Shown here piece after piece: positions 8,734-17,870 of a stretch of DNA of 51,147 nt. Source of the stretch: Paludibacteraceae bacterium (GTDB taxonomy: Bacteria; Bacteroidota; Bacteroidia; Bacteroidales; Paludibacteraceae); the NCBI GenBank assembly GCA_024399615.1, contig JAKSNQ010000005.1:1-51147 (forward strand), in the 5' to 3' direction. Position 1 is the stretch's first letter; each line of letters opens with the position of its first letter. Under the pieces are notes generated by a model. That model made no database searches. It was not told where the DNA came from and saw only the letters and a program-made list of their open reading frames with translations. The translations under genes were made by a program, and so were the position numbers.

Positions 8734-11550
8734 TTAAAAACGCGCCACTAAATTACGGTCTCCATACCCATTATCCACACGTCCGACAGGTATCCAGAAT
8801 TTGTTCTCACGCACCCAGTCGGTTGGGTACACAGCTTTCTCGCGGCTATAGGGATGTAACCATTCGCTATTGACAACCTCATACTCGGGACATGGAGCGT
8901 TCAGGAGGACATTGTCCTTTGCGTCGGCCGTACCATTCTCCACCTCACGAATCTCTTCACGGATGGTGAGCATAGCGTCCACAAACTGATCCAACTCATG
9001 TTTGCTCTCGCTCTCGGTTGGCTCGATCATCAGCGTGCCATGCACAGGGAAACTGAGAGTAGGTGCATGGTAACCAAAGTCCATCAGACGTTTGGCCACA
9101 TCCGTCTCAGTAATGCCAATGGCCTTAAATTGTCGGCAGTCCAATATCAGTTCATGCCCCACTCTGCCCGTCTCACCGGTATAGACAATACCAAACGCAT
9201 CCCCCAGTTTCGCCGCCAGATAATTTGCAGAGAGAATGGCAGCCGCAGTCGCTTCACGCAAGCCCTCTTCGCCCATCATGTTGATATAACTATAGCCAAT
9301 GATTGCCATGTTAGCGTTGCCATACAATGCCTGCGATACACGGTTATGATCTTCTTGTGGAAGACATTGTTCTAATCCCGCGCGCACGCAAACGGCACCA
9401 ACGCCAGGCCCACCACCGGCATGGGGTGAAGCGAACGATTTGTGTAAGTTGAGGTGACACACATCCGCGCCTATCGTTGCAGGGTTGGTATATCCAATCT
9501 GTGCGTTCATATTCGCTCCATCCATATATACCAAACCGCCCTTCTCGTGTATCACTTCACACATTTGTTTCACTTGCATCTCAAAGATACCATGCGTTGA
9601 CGGATAGGTAATCATACAGCCGGCCAGCATTTCCGCATTCATCTCAGCCTTTGCTTTCCAATCCTCCATGTCCACGTTGCCATGTCCGTCACATTTCACC
9701 ACCACAGGCGTGAAACCCGCTTGCACACAACTGGCAGGATTGGTGCCGTGAGCCGACTCGGGTATGAGCAGCAACTTGCGTTCGGGTTGCGCCTTTAATG
9801 CTTCGCGAATGACCACCAAACCCGTATATTCTCCTGCCGCACCTGATGTTGGCTGCAAAGTGGTCGCCTCAAAACCCGTAATTACGGAGAGTTTCCATTT
9901 CAAATCCTCCAGCATCTGTACATAGCCGGTGACCTGGTCCTCCGGAGCTAATGGATGTACGTCCAACATACCGGGGAATGTGACAGGAATCATCGCCGAT
10001 GCAGGATTATTTTTCATCGTGCAGCTACCCAGTGGTATCATGCTGTGTGTCAACGAGATATCTTTTCTTTCAAGGCGTTTGAGGTAGCGCATCAACTCCA
10101 GTTCGGTATGATAATGTTGAAATACCTCAGCTCGAAGATAATCAACTTCGCGAACCAGCTCTTCATCGATGGCCCACAAATCCTCCAATTCTTCTTCCGA
10201 ATCAATCATAGACGCCATACCTCCTACAGCTTCCGCAAACAACTCCAACAAAAGATTCATATCTTCCACGCTCGTAGTCTCATCCACCGACAAACCGATA
10301 CTGCCATCAACGGCATAGTACAGATTGATTTCATACTCGTCACATAACGCACGAAAATCGTCCAATGCGATCGACTCAGGCAAGCGAATCTTCAGCGTGT
10401 CAAAATATTGTACATTTTCCTGCTGATAGCCGTATGCCTGCAAAAACTCGCTCAAATACACAGCCTTAGCATGTATCTTTTCCGCAATGGCTCGAATGCC
10501 GTCTGCACCATGATAAACAGCATACATGCCCGCCATCATCGCAGATAGCGCCTCTGCCGTACAAATATTGGACGTTGCTTTTTCTCGCTTGATATGTTGC
10601 TCTCGCGTCTGCAAGGCCAATCGATAGGCCGGCTTGTCATGCGTATCTTTGCTCAACCCGATAATACGTCCCGGCATGTCGCGTTTGTACTCATCACGCG
10701 TAGCCATATAGCCCGCAGTAGGGCCTCCAAATCCCATCGGCAACCCGAATCGTTGGGCCGTTCCGCACACGATATCAGCTCCCCAGGAACCCGGCGACTT
10801 CAGCAGGGCCAACGCCATCAAGTCGGCAATCACAGCGACTTTCAATCCCATCTCGTGCGCCTCTTCCACAAATGCCGAATAATCTTCGACCGAACCATCA
10901 GCATCAGGCCATTGAACGATAGCCCCAAAATAGTCTGCCGTGGGTTCAAACTGTTCCCATCGTCCCAACACCAAATCTATACCTTGTCCCAATGCACGCG
11001 TGCGCATAACAGACAATGTGTTTCCAAAAATACGCTCGTCAGCAAACACCTTCTTCACATCGGCTTTTATCTGCTCACGTGAGCGAAGATTACGCATCAT
11101 CGTAACCGCTTCAGCAGCCGAGGTTGCCTCATCCAGCAACGAACAATTAGCCAAAGGAAGGCCCGTCAGATCACTTATCATCGTCTGATAGACAAACAAT
11201 GCTTCCAAACGCCCCTGCGAAATTTCGGCCTGATAAGGCGTATAGGAGGTGTACCATACGGGGTTCTCCAACATGTTTCGAACAATCACAGAGGGGGTCA
11301 GTGTACCATACCAACCGCGACCTATATATGTTTTGTAGGGGCGATTTTCGCGTGCCAATTCCGCCAAATAGTTCATATTCTCCTGCTCGCTCAGCGCTTC
11401 CGGTAAATCCAAAGGCTCACTCAGCCGGATATTCTGCGGGATGGTCTCGTCTATCAATTGTTCGATACTGGCTGCTCCTATCGTTTGCAGCATCTCTTTT
11501 TGGTCTGCTTCACTTAGGCCAATGTGTCGGTTTTTCAGATAATTGCTCAT
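8734..11550 (-). CDS. gcvP: glycine dehydrogenase (decarboxylating), P protein
   Basis: 938 residues, the length of the fused homodimeric P protein. Both related halves are present: the N-terminal half with YTPYQAEISQGRLEAL and the C-terminal half with the PLP site HLNLHKSFASPHAGGGPG (Lys near residue 703). The enzyme decarboxylates glycine and passes the aminomethyl group to the lipoyl arm of H protein. It has its own promoter at 11600-11630. gcvT is about 11 kb away on the other strand, and gcvH is not in the window. The C-terminal sequence (GRVDNGYGDRNL) is intact. Confidence 0.97.
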   Translation of the reverse strand: MSNYLKNRHIGLSEADQKEMLQTIGAASIEQLIDETIPQNIRLSEPLDLPEALSEQENMNYLAELARENRPYKTYIGRGWYGTLTPSVIVRNMLENPVWYTSYTPYQAEISQGRLEALFVYQTMISDLTGLPLANCSLLDEATSAAEAVTMMRNLRSREQIKADVKKVFADERIFGNTLSVMRTRALGQGIDLVLGRWEQFEPTADYFGAIVQWPDADGSVEDYSAFVEEAHEMGLKVAVIADLMALALLKSPGSWGADIVCGTAQRFGLPMGFGGPTAGYMATRDEYKRDMPGRIIGLSKDTHDKPAYRLALQTREQHIKREKATSNICTAEALSAMMAGMYAVYHGADGIRAIAEKIHAKAVYLSEFLQAYGYQQENVQYFDTLKIRLPESIALDDFRALCDEYEINLYYAVDGSIGLSVDETTSVEDMNLLLELFAEAVGGMASMIDSEEELEDLWAIDEELVREVDYLRAEVFQHYHTELELMRYLKRLERKDISLTHSMIPLGSCTMKNNPASAMIPVTFPGMLDVHPLAPEDQVTGYVQMLEDLKWKLSVITGFEATTLQPTSGAAGEYTGLVVIREALKAQPERKLLLIPESAHGTNPASCVQAGFTPVVVKCDGHGNVDMEDWKAKAEMNAEMLAGCMITYPSTHGIFEMQVKQMCEVIHEKGGLVYMDGANMNAQIGYTNPATIGADVCHLNLHKSFASPHAGGGPGVGAVCVRAGLEQCLPQEDHNRVSQALYGNANMAIIGYSYINMMGEEGLREATAAAILSANYLAAKLGDAFGIVYTGETGRVGHELILDCRQFKAIGITETDVAKRLMDFGYHAPTLSFPVHGTLMIEPTESESKHELDQFVDAMLTIREEIREVENGTADAKDNVLLNAPCPEYEVVNSEWLHPYSREKAVYPTDWVRENKFWIPVGRVDNGYGDRNLVARF

Positions 11551-11599
11551 AGATTCCAGGAATTTGTACGTTAACTTGGTACATTTTCGTATTTTGCCA

Positions 11600-11630
11600 C
11601 AAAATTAGTACTTTTTCTTCATACCACCAA
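11600..11630 (-). promoter_or_regulatory. gcvP promoter
   Basis: On the minus strand, TTG at 11630-11628, a 20-nt spacer, then TAATTTTG at 11607-11600. The leader to the gcvP ATG is about 45 nt. No glycine-riboswitch-like structure was recognised in that short leader. Confidence 0.78.
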
Positions 11631-11666
11631 ATATTTATAAAATATTTACACATTTTTCGTATAAGA

Positions 11667-11698
11667 TTTGTTCATTTGAGAAAAAAAGTGTAACTTTG
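11667..11698 (+). promoter_or_regulatory. promoter of the IMPACT-family gene
   Basis: TTTG at 11667-11670, a 20-nt spacer, then TAACTTTG at 11691-11698. It diverges from the gcvP promoter 36 bp away. The ATG at 11740 follows about 35 nt after the expected start of transcription. Confidence 0.78.
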
Positions 11699-11739
11699 TC
11701 GCCAAATTGAGATATTGTACCCCACTTATACGCAAATCA

Positions 11740-12297
11740 ATGGCTGATTCGTACATAACAATAGCGGCTTCTGCCGAAGGGATATATAAGGAAAAAGGAT
11801 CCAAGTTCCTCAGTTTTGCGCACCCTGTCAGTTCTCTTGACGAGGTGAAAATACTATTGGAGCAATATCGCAAAGACTATTTTGACGCCCGCCACATCTG
11901 CTATGCCTACATGCTCGGTCCGGACCGACTCGAGTTCCGCGCCAACGATGATGGCGAACCTTCCGGCACCGCCGGCCGCCCAATCTTAGGACAGATAAAC
12001 TCAAAAGGTCTCACCAATATTCTCGTTGTTGTCATTCGATATTTTGGCGGTATTCTTTTGGGAACAGGCGGACTGATTGTAGCCTACAAAGAGGCCACAC
12101 AGGATGCCCTTAATCATGCTCAAATCGTCGAGCGCGACGTTATGATCAGCCGACATTTGTCCTTCCCCTACGAAAAAATGAACGAAATCATGCGCGTCCT
12201 CAAGGATATTCAGGCACACATCCTGCAACAGGGGTACGAAGATGGCCTATGTACCATTGATTGTGAGATTCGTCAGATTTATCACGACCGAATATAG
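11740..12297 (+). CDS. IMPACT-family protein (YigZ-like)
   Basis: 185 residues from the ATG at 11740; the frame continues upstream only into promoter DNA. The family signature is clear: DARHICYAYMLG, then GEPSGTAGRPILGQI and VVVIRYFGGILLGTGGLI. YigZ/IMPACT proteins have a two-domain fold and are linked with translation, but the bacterial role is poorly defined. It ends with TAG at a normal family length, which argues that TAG is an ordinary stop in this genome. The acyltransferase gene follows after 45 nt in the same direction, so they may be cotranscribed. Confidence 0.9.
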   Translation: MADSYITIAASAEGIYKEKGSKFLSFAHPVSSLDEVKILLEQYRKDYFDARHICYAYMLGPDRLEFRANDDGEPSGTAGRPILGQINSKGLTNILVVVIRYFGGILLGTGGLIVAYKEATQDALNHAQIVERDVMISRHLSFPYEKMNEIMRVLKDIQAHILQQGYEDGLCTIDCEIRQIYHDRI

Positions 12298-12342
12298 TCA
12301 TTTCATCAGACCATTTATTATTCGCCGTTAAATTCAACTCAA

Positions 12343-13509
12343 ATGAAGCAATTCTTAGACAAGACTCCATATAAAAGCATCGCCGCATACGAAGGCGAAG
12401 AATCCATTTCGGCCATCGATCGCATCCTACAAGATCATGAGTTCAAGGTGTGGTTTCGTAGGACTACCGGCCATCATTTCCCTACCTTTCTTCGCAAACT
12501 GCTGGTTCGCATTCTCCGTTTTGGTGACGATCCATTGAAAGTTATCGACAAACTCCTTGTCGTACCATTTTTTAGCGGCATCCTGCGCCGCAGCAGCACC
12601 AGTTGCACCCTGCAGGGGCTCGAAAACACCCCCACACAAGGTAGCGCCTTCTTTATCACCAACCATCGTGATATCGTTCTCGACGCAGCCCTGCTCGCCA
12701 TACTCCTGCTTAAGCAGAAGCGAGAACGCATCTATTTTGGTGTAGGCAACAACCTTTATGGTCGCCCATGGATTGAGGACATGATGCGCATGGCCGGTTG
12801 TTTCTCTGTCATTCGAAACGGCGGGCCCCGCGAGGTAGGCACCAACGCTCGACTGCTATCCGACTATATCGCATGTCTTCAACGCGAAGGACGCTCCATA
12901 TGGATGGCACAGCGTGAAGGACGAGCCAAGGATGGCAATGACACCACCCAGCCCGCCGTACTCAAGATGCTAACACTGGCAGCTGGAGATGGTGAACTGA
13001 TAGATATCGTCAAGGCGCTCAATATTACGCCCGTGGCCATCACCTACACCTACGATCCTTGCGATTACCTCAAGGCGCAGGAGATGCAGCTCAAGCGCGA
13101 TAATCCAGAATACCGCAAGACCACCAAGGACGACATGCGCAACATGCAGACAGGCTTGCGTGGACAAAAGGGCGATATTCGATTCAATATCACGCCATCC
13201 ATCAACGCCGACCTTGATACCCTGGCCGCAGAGTGGGCAACATTGGATAAACCACTCACACGTAACGAACAATTGGCCGCCATCGCACACATCATCGATC
13301 GACATATTCACCAGGGCTATATACTTCCATGGACCAACCTCGCCGCCAAAACAATTCTCGAAGGCGGTTCCGATCAGCGTTTTGAGGAGTACATCCGCCA
13401 ACGTATCGAACTAATACATATTGACAACCGAGACGATACCTTCCTCCGTCAGGCCCTTATCACCATGTATGCCAATCCGGCTATCAACCATTTTGCAAAC
13501 AAACATTGA
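12343..13509 (+). CDS. PlsC-like 1-acylglycerol-3-phosphate acyltransferase family protein
   Basis: 388 residues. The acyltransferase core runs from about residue 80 to 240: ITNHRDIVLDA corresponds to block I (His and Asp), and WMAQREGRAKDG to block III of the glycerol-phosphate acyltransferase family. The His to Asp spacing (HRDIVLD) is one residue longer than the textbook HX4D. The protein is larger than housekeeping PlsC (about 240 residues), with extra N- and C-terminal helical regions, and no membrane helix is obvious. It probably transfers an acyl chain to a glycerolipid or related lipid; substrate unknown. It is followed by coaD after 43 nt. Confidence 0.8.
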   Translation: MKQFLDKTPYKSIAAYEGEESISAIDRILQDHEFKVWFRRTTGHHFPTFLRKLLVRILRFGDDPLKVIDKLLVVPFFSGILRRSSTSCTLQGLENTPTQGSAFFITNHRDIVLDAALLAILLLKQKRERIYFGVGNNLYGRPWIEDMMRMAGCFSVIRNGGPREVGTNARLLSDYIACLQREGRSIWMAQREGRAKDGNDTTQPAVLKMLTLAAGDGELIDIVKALNITPVAITYTYDPCDYLKAQEMQLKRDNPEYRKTTKDDMRNMQTGLRGQKGDIRFNITPSINADLDTLAAEWATLDKPLTRNEQLAAIAHIIDRHIHQGYILPWTNLAAKTILEGGSDQRFEEYIRQRIELIHIDNRDDTFLRQALITMYANPAINHFANKH

Positions 13510-13552
13510 TTTTCTCACATAACCACATTCTTTACTACAACCTGCTACCATC

Positions 13553-14002
13553 ATGAAACGCGCCATCTTTCCGGGAACTTTCGACCCGTTCACCATTGGC
13601 CATCAGGACATTGTTCTCCGCGCCCTACCGCTTTTTGACGAGATAATCATAGCCATCGGCACCAATCATCTCAAGTCTCCCACGTTCAGCGAGGACAAAC
13701 GACTTCAAGATATCAAACACGCTTTTGCCAACGAACCACGTGTCAAAGTGGCTCTATATGAGGGACTTACCATTGATTTCGCCAAACAGGTCGATGCGCA
13801 TATCATCCTTCGAGGCGTGCGTTGCGTAGTCGATTTTGAGTACGAACGCTCCATGGCCGAAGCCAATCGTGAATTGGCAGGCGAATACCCTATTGAAACA
13901 GTCATTCTCTACACATCTCCTCAGTATGCACACATCTCGTCCACATTGATTCGAGACCTACAGAAACATCAGCAAGACATCAGCAAATACCTGCCCAAAT
14001 GA
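13553..14002 (+). CDS. coaD: pantetheine-phosphate adenylyltransferase
   Basis: 149 residues, a standard CoaD length. The nucleotidyltransferase motif GTFDPFTIGH is at residues 8-17 and the second motif YAHISSTLIR near residue 125; GVRCVVDFEYE matches the pantetheine-binding region. The enzyme makes dephospho-CoA from 4'-phosphopantetheine and ATP in the cytoplasm. Its stop overlaps the start of the S41 protease gene (ATGA), a gene order I recall as common in Bacteroidetes. Confidence 0.97.
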   Translation: MKRAIFPGTFDPFTIGHQDIVLRALPLFDEIIIAIGTNHLKSPTFSEDKRLQDIKHAFANEPRVKVALYEGLTIDFAKQVDAHIILRGVRCVVDFEYERSMAEANRELAGEYPIETVILYTSPQYAHISSTLIRDLQKHQQDISKYLPK

Positions 14003-15597
14003 TACATAAACTATCTTTCCTCACCTTGTGCATCGGCGCTGTGACCATGGCATACGCCCAATCCGCCAGCACACGTATCGACAAAAACATCAGCATCTTC
14101 AACGACGTATTTCGTCAACTGGATGTATATTATACCGACACCCTCAACTACGAGGCTCTCACCGAGACGGCTCTTACCGAGATGCTCCGCAAGGTGGATC
14201 CTTACACCATCTATGTGCCAGAGAGTAAAGACGATGACATCCGCCGCATGACCACCGGTAAGTATGGCGGCATCGGTGCACTCATCATGCAGCGTGAGGG
14301 TAATGTCTATATCAGCGACCCATACGAAGGGATGCCGGCTCAGCTCAATGGTGTCCTCGCCGGAGACAAAATCATTAGTGTTGATGGTCATGACTGCAAG
14401 GGAAAAACCAACGCAGAAGTCAGCAACTGGCTACGTGGCAAGGCCGAGACAGAAGTTCAAATAGTCCTTGAGCGTCCGGGCGAAAAGAAGCCTATCCGTA
14501 AGTCGTTCATTCGTAAGGAAATCAAGTTGCCTACCATCAGTTATCACGCCATGCTCACTCCTCAAGTGGGCTATATCGCTTTTACTGAATTTACCGAGAA
14601 TTCGTCCAAGGAATTTCGTCGCGCACTCGAAGAACTATTTCCCTCCGACCAGAGTCACGCTGATGCCACTCTCATCATTGACCTCCGAGGCAATGGCGGC
14701 GGACTTATCTCCGAAGCTCTCGGTCTCGTCTCGCTCTTTGTACCCAAAGGAACTGAGGTTGTCACGACACGAGGCAAAGTACCTTCGTCGGTACGTAGTT
14801 ACAAGACCACGACCGATCCACTCTACCCTGATTTGCAACTCGTCGTACTCGTCGATCGCTATTCCGCTTCAGCTTCCGAGATAACTTGCGGATCGCTACA
14901 AGACTTAGGTCGTGCAACCCTTATCGGCGAGAAGACATTCGGAAAGGGACTCGTACAAAATATTCGCACTATCCATCACGGCGGTCACCTTAAAGTGACA
15001 ACTGCGCGCTATTATCTCCCTTCCGGACGATGCATTCAGGGCACAGGTGTCATGCCAGACGTAGTCCTCAACGATAGCAGCAAGGTCAATATCACCTACG
15101 AACTTTACCACAAGCAGATGTTCTTTGATTTTGCCACACATTATGCTCAACAGCATGTCTCGTATCCCAAGCCCGACCCAACTATCACGGCCGAACATCT
15201 GGCTCTGATTGACAGCACGACGGCAAATGCTCCCATCCTTACACCAGCCCAAGACTCGCTCCTCATGATGTTCGAGGCATTCCTCGAAGAGAAACAGTTT
15301 CAGTACGAACCCGAAACCAGCCGATATCTTAAGGATGTGCTCAAGTTCGCAGAACAGGAAGATTTGGATACCACTCTCGTGGTTGACCTGCAGAACCTGC
15401 AGAAGCGCCTGGTCACCAGTTATCATGGGGCTATACAGAAACATCAGTCAGAGGTGCTCAATTTCCTCGAAGCCGAAATTACCAGCCGCTACTATTTTCA
15501 ACGCGGCAGGACATGTATCCAGCTCCGCCGCGACACCGAGTTACTCCATGCCCTGCGTCGGATACAGCAACAAAAAGACGCTAAAAAGTTCAATTAA
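13999..15597 (+). CDS. S41-family C-terminal processing peptidase
   Basis: 532 residues. A signal peptide covers about residues 1-20 (LSFLTLCIGAVTMAYAQ). A PDZ domain follows near residues 85-160 (GGIGALIMQREGNVYISDP, then AGDKIISVDGHDC). The S41 catalytic region holds DLRGNGGGL, YSASASEI and EKTFGKGLVQ; I place the nucleophile at Ser291 and the general base at Lys316, a spacing of 25 as in CtpA/CtpB. The C-terminal 130 residues are charged and helical. These proteases act in the periplasm on exported proteins or murein hydrolases. It is translationally coupled to coaD. Confidence 0.92.
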   Translation: MIHKLSFLTLCIGAVTMAYAQSASTRIDKNISIFNDVFRQLDVYYTDTLNYEALTETALTEMLRKVDPYTIYVPESKDDDIRRMTTGKYGGIGALIMQREGNVYISDPYEGMPAQLNGVLAGDKIISVDGHDCKGKTNAEVSNWLRGKAETEVQIVLERPGEKKPIRKSFIRKEIKLPTISYHAMLTPQVGYIAFTEFTENSSKEFRRALEELFPSDQSHADATLIIDLRGNGGGLISEALGLVSLFVPKGTEVVTTRGKVPSSVRSYKTTTDPLYPDLQLVVLVDRYSASASEITCGSLQDLGRATLIGEKTFGKGLVQNIRTIHHGGHLKVTTARYYLPSGRCIQGTGVMPDVVLNDSSKVNITYELYHKQMFFDFATHYAQQHVSYPKPDPTITAEHLALIDSTTANAPILTPAQDSLLMMFEAFLEEKQFQYEPETSRYLKDVLKFAEQEDLDTTLVVDLQNLQKRLVTSYHGAIQKHQSEVLNFLEAEITSRYYFQRGRTCIQLRRDTELLHALRRIQQQKDAKKFN

Positions 15598-15694
15598 GAT
15601 TCCATCATTTCCTTTGACGGCGTACTTTCTTCGCTTAACAACAAATTAACAATAAACAACATCTCCCCAGGGAGACTCAAAAAAACAAACACAT

Positions 15695-16033
15695 ATGGCA
15701 GACGATTTAAACCTTGGTCTGGAGTTTGATGACGACGAGTGCATCCAATTTATACTCCAGCTTATCCCCGAAGAAGACCGTGACGGCATGACCGAAGACG
15801 ACATCCAGTACGTCCTTGATGCCATCTACGACTATTACGAGTCAGAAGGCCTCATCGATGAAGATGAAGCGACCGATGGCTATATTGACGAGACCGCCGA
15901 ACTCAACTACATCCAGGCGGCTTGCAGGAAAGACGGCATTCGCCTCACAGACGAACAAATTCAACTTATCCTCGATGCCGAATTCCAATATGGATTGGAG
16001 AAAGGCTTCTACGAAGATGATGACGAGGAGTAA
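15695..16033 (+). CDS. acidic hypothetical protein with two similar halves
   Basis: 112 residues, very rich in Asp and Glu, with no signal peptide or membrane segment. The halves resemble each other: MTEDDIQYVLDAIYDYYESE in the first aligns with LTDEQIQLILDAEFQYGLEK in the second, so the protein may be an internal duplication of a helical unit. I recognise it only as a conserved-looking small Bacteroidales protein; no function is proposed. Its stop and the start of the GT2 gene overlap by one base (TAATG), so it is probably coupled to that gene. A small hairpin (TCTCCC CA GGGAGA, 15662-15675) lies about 20 nt upstream of its ATG. Confidence 0.8.
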   Translation: MADDLNLGLEFDDDECIQFILQLIPEEDRDGMTEDDIQYVLDAIYDYYESEGLIDEDEATDGYIDETAELNYIQAACRKDGIRLTDEQIQLILDAEFQYGLEKGFYEDDDEE

Positions 16034-17079
16034 TGCGCTGTAGTATAGTCATACTCAACTGGAACGGTCGTCAACATCTCAGCACCTACCTGCCCTCGGT
16101 CGTGCAACATTGCCCGACCGATTGCGAGGTAGTCGTAGCCGATAATGGTTCCACCGATGATTCGGTAGCATTTCTCCGTCTCAACTACCCTTCCGTACGG
16201 CTGATTCTCCTGCCCGAGAACTATGGGTTTGCCGAAGGATACAACCGCGCACTACAGCAGGTGGATGCCGACTATTGTGTCCTTCTCAACTCAGATGTAA
16301 GGGTCACCAATGGTTGGTTGACCCCTATGCTTGACTACATGGAAGAACACCCCAACGTTGCCGCCATTCAACCCAAAGTGCTTGCCGATTACGATCGTGA
16401 AAATGCCGATCAGGGCTGCCTATTCGAGCACGCCGGAGCCGCAGGTGGCTACATGGACATGCTCGGCTATCCCTATTGTCGCGGACGTATCATGGGTGAA
16501 TTGGAGCATGATCATGGACAGTACGACGATGTGGCACAAGTCTTTTGGACATCAGGATGCTGTATTCTCACGCGCACGCGACTATACAAAGAGGTGGGAG
16601 GACTAGACAACCTCTTCTTCGCACACATGGAGGAAATCGACTACTGCTGGCGACTACAAACACGAGGCTATAGTCTCGTATGTATGCCATCGGCCGTCAT
16701 TTACCATTTGGGCGGAGGTGCCCTGCCATACGAGTCACCTCGCAAGACCTATCTCAATTTTCGCAACTGTCTCCTCATGCTCTACAAAAACACACCCTGG
16801 CAACGCATATTTTGGCTGATGCCGGCACGATGTGTGCTCGACTATGTAGCAGCACTTCAATACCTGGTCCGAGGACAGTTTTCCAACGCCCGAGAGGTGG
16901 TGCATGCTCGTCTCAGTTACCATTACATGCGTCATGCACAAGCCACGCGTTCTCAACTCAGAGGGCGCCGACATCAGAACATGGATATTGCTATCGACCG
17001 TTTTCCAAAAACAATCCGGCCATTCAGCATTCTTGTTCATTTTTACGCCTTACGTCACCACCACTTCTCTGACTTGTAA
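16033..17079 (+). CDS. family 2 glycosyltransferase (rhamnosyltransferase-like)
   Basis: 348 residues. GT-A fold motifs: SIVILNWNG at the start, VVADNGSTDDS near residue 35, ENYGFAEGYNRAL near 65, and the metal-binding NSDV near 95. The acceptor side is typical of WbbL-like GT2 enzymes (FFAHMEEIDYCWR, then YHLGGGALP). Probably cytoplasmic or peripheral at the inner membrane; sugar and acceptor unknown. Its start overlaps the acidic gene stop. An array of 11-nt repeats follows the stop before the HAD gene. It is separate from the glycan operon at 24-33 kb. Confidence 0.88.
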   Translation: MRCSIVILNWNGRQHLSTYLPSVVQHCPTDCEVVVADNGSTDDSVAFLRLNYPSVRLILLPENYGFAEGYNRALQQVDADYCVLLNSDVRVTNGWLTPMLDYMEEHPNVAAIQPKVLADYDRENADQGCLFEHAGAAGGYMDMLGYPYCRGRIMGELEHDHGQYDDVAQVFWTSGCCILTRTRLYKEVGGLDNLFFAHMEEIDYCWRLQTRGYSLVCMPSAVIYHLGGGALPYESPRKTYLNFRNCLLMLYKNTPWQRIFWLMPARCVLDYVAALQYLVRGQFSNAREVVHARLSYHYMRHAQATRSQLRGRRHQNMDIAIDRFPKTIRPFSILVHFYALRHHHFSDL

Positions 17080-17087
17080 ATTGCCTA

Positions 17088-17164
17088 CTGCTTGAACGCT
17101 CGAGAGCTACTGCTTGTAGACCGCTTGTAGACCGCTTGTAGACTGCTTGTAGACTGCTTACAAA
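17088..17164 (+). repeat. 11-nt tandem repeat array, locus A
   Basis: Seven consecutive 11-mers: CTGCTTGAACG, CTCGAGAGCTA, CTGCTTGTAGA, CCGCTTGTAGA (twice), CTGCTTGTAGA, CTGCTTACAAA. The array fills most of the 123-bp gap between GT2 and the HAD gene. The first two units recur, in the same order and strand, in locus B at 33328-33415. The period is about one helical turn and not a multiple of 3. No spacer and repeat alternation is present, so it is not a CRISPR. Confidence 0.9.
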
Positions 17165-17202
17165 AAGCAACCATTAGAACATTCCCTCAAATAAAATTAT
17201 CA

Positions 17203-17832
17203 ATGGTCAAATCGTCAAATCAATCAATTATTCTTGACCTTGGCGGCGTACTCATGCAGCACAACATGCCTGGTTGTATCAGCAAGTTTCGTCAGTTGCT
17301 TGGTGAACATTTTTCCATGCTTGGGTTAGACAACAGCGGCGAAGCAAAAGCCGCTTCTATTATGCACGACTACGAAATAGGGTTCGCCACAACCCATCAG
17401 TTCGTTCAATTCATCTTACCATACTGTCTGCCCGGAACCACGCCCGAGCAGATTCTCGATGCATGGAACACGATGCACGCAGGCATCCCAGCAGAACGTA
17501 TTCGCATAGTGCAACATCTGGCAGAACGTTATCCACTCTATCTTTTGTCCAACAATAACGAAGCCCACTGGCTTGACGTCACCACCCATTATCCTGAGTT
17601 GATTGCCTGTTTTTCCGATATTTTCCTCTCGCATCAGCTCCACCTATGCAAACCCAATCCCAGTATCTTTGAAGAGGTGAATCGTCGCCTATCGATAGCG
17701 AATCCGAGTTTCCGTCCTACCGATGTGCTCTTCGTTGACGACCTAGAGGCCAATTGCTCCGCAGCACGCCACCATGGTTGGCAAACATGCCTCTCGCTCA
17801 GCCAACTAATGCACCTTCTCCAAAATCCATAA
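17203..17832 (+). CDS. HAD-superfamily hydrolase (subfamily IA)
   Basis: 209 residues. Motif I is ILDLGGVLM near residue 10 (nucleophile Asp; the second Asp of DxD is Gly, as in many YihX-like members). The helical cap covers about residues 20-95. Motif II is LLSNNN near 115, motif III the Lys in CKPNPSIFEEV near 150, and motif IV VLFVDDLEAN near 180. Probably a phosphatase on a small phosphorylated metabolite; the substrate cannot be read from sequence. It follows the 11-nt repeats and precedes the pectate lyase gene by 38 nt. Confidence 0.88.
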   Translation: MVKSSNQSIILDLGGVLMQHNMPGCISKFRQLLGEHFSMLGLDNSGEAKAASIMHDYEIGFATTHQFVQFILPYCLPGTTPEQILDAWNTMHAGIPAERIRIVQHLAERYPLYLLSNNNEAHWLDVTTHYPELIACFSDIFLSHQLHLCKPNPSIFEEVNRRLSIANPSFRPTDVLFVDDLEANCSAARHHGWQTCLSLSQLMHLLQNP

Positions 17833-17870
17833 ACAATACAACAGACAAACCTTCCCCAGAAGCCCCGCAA

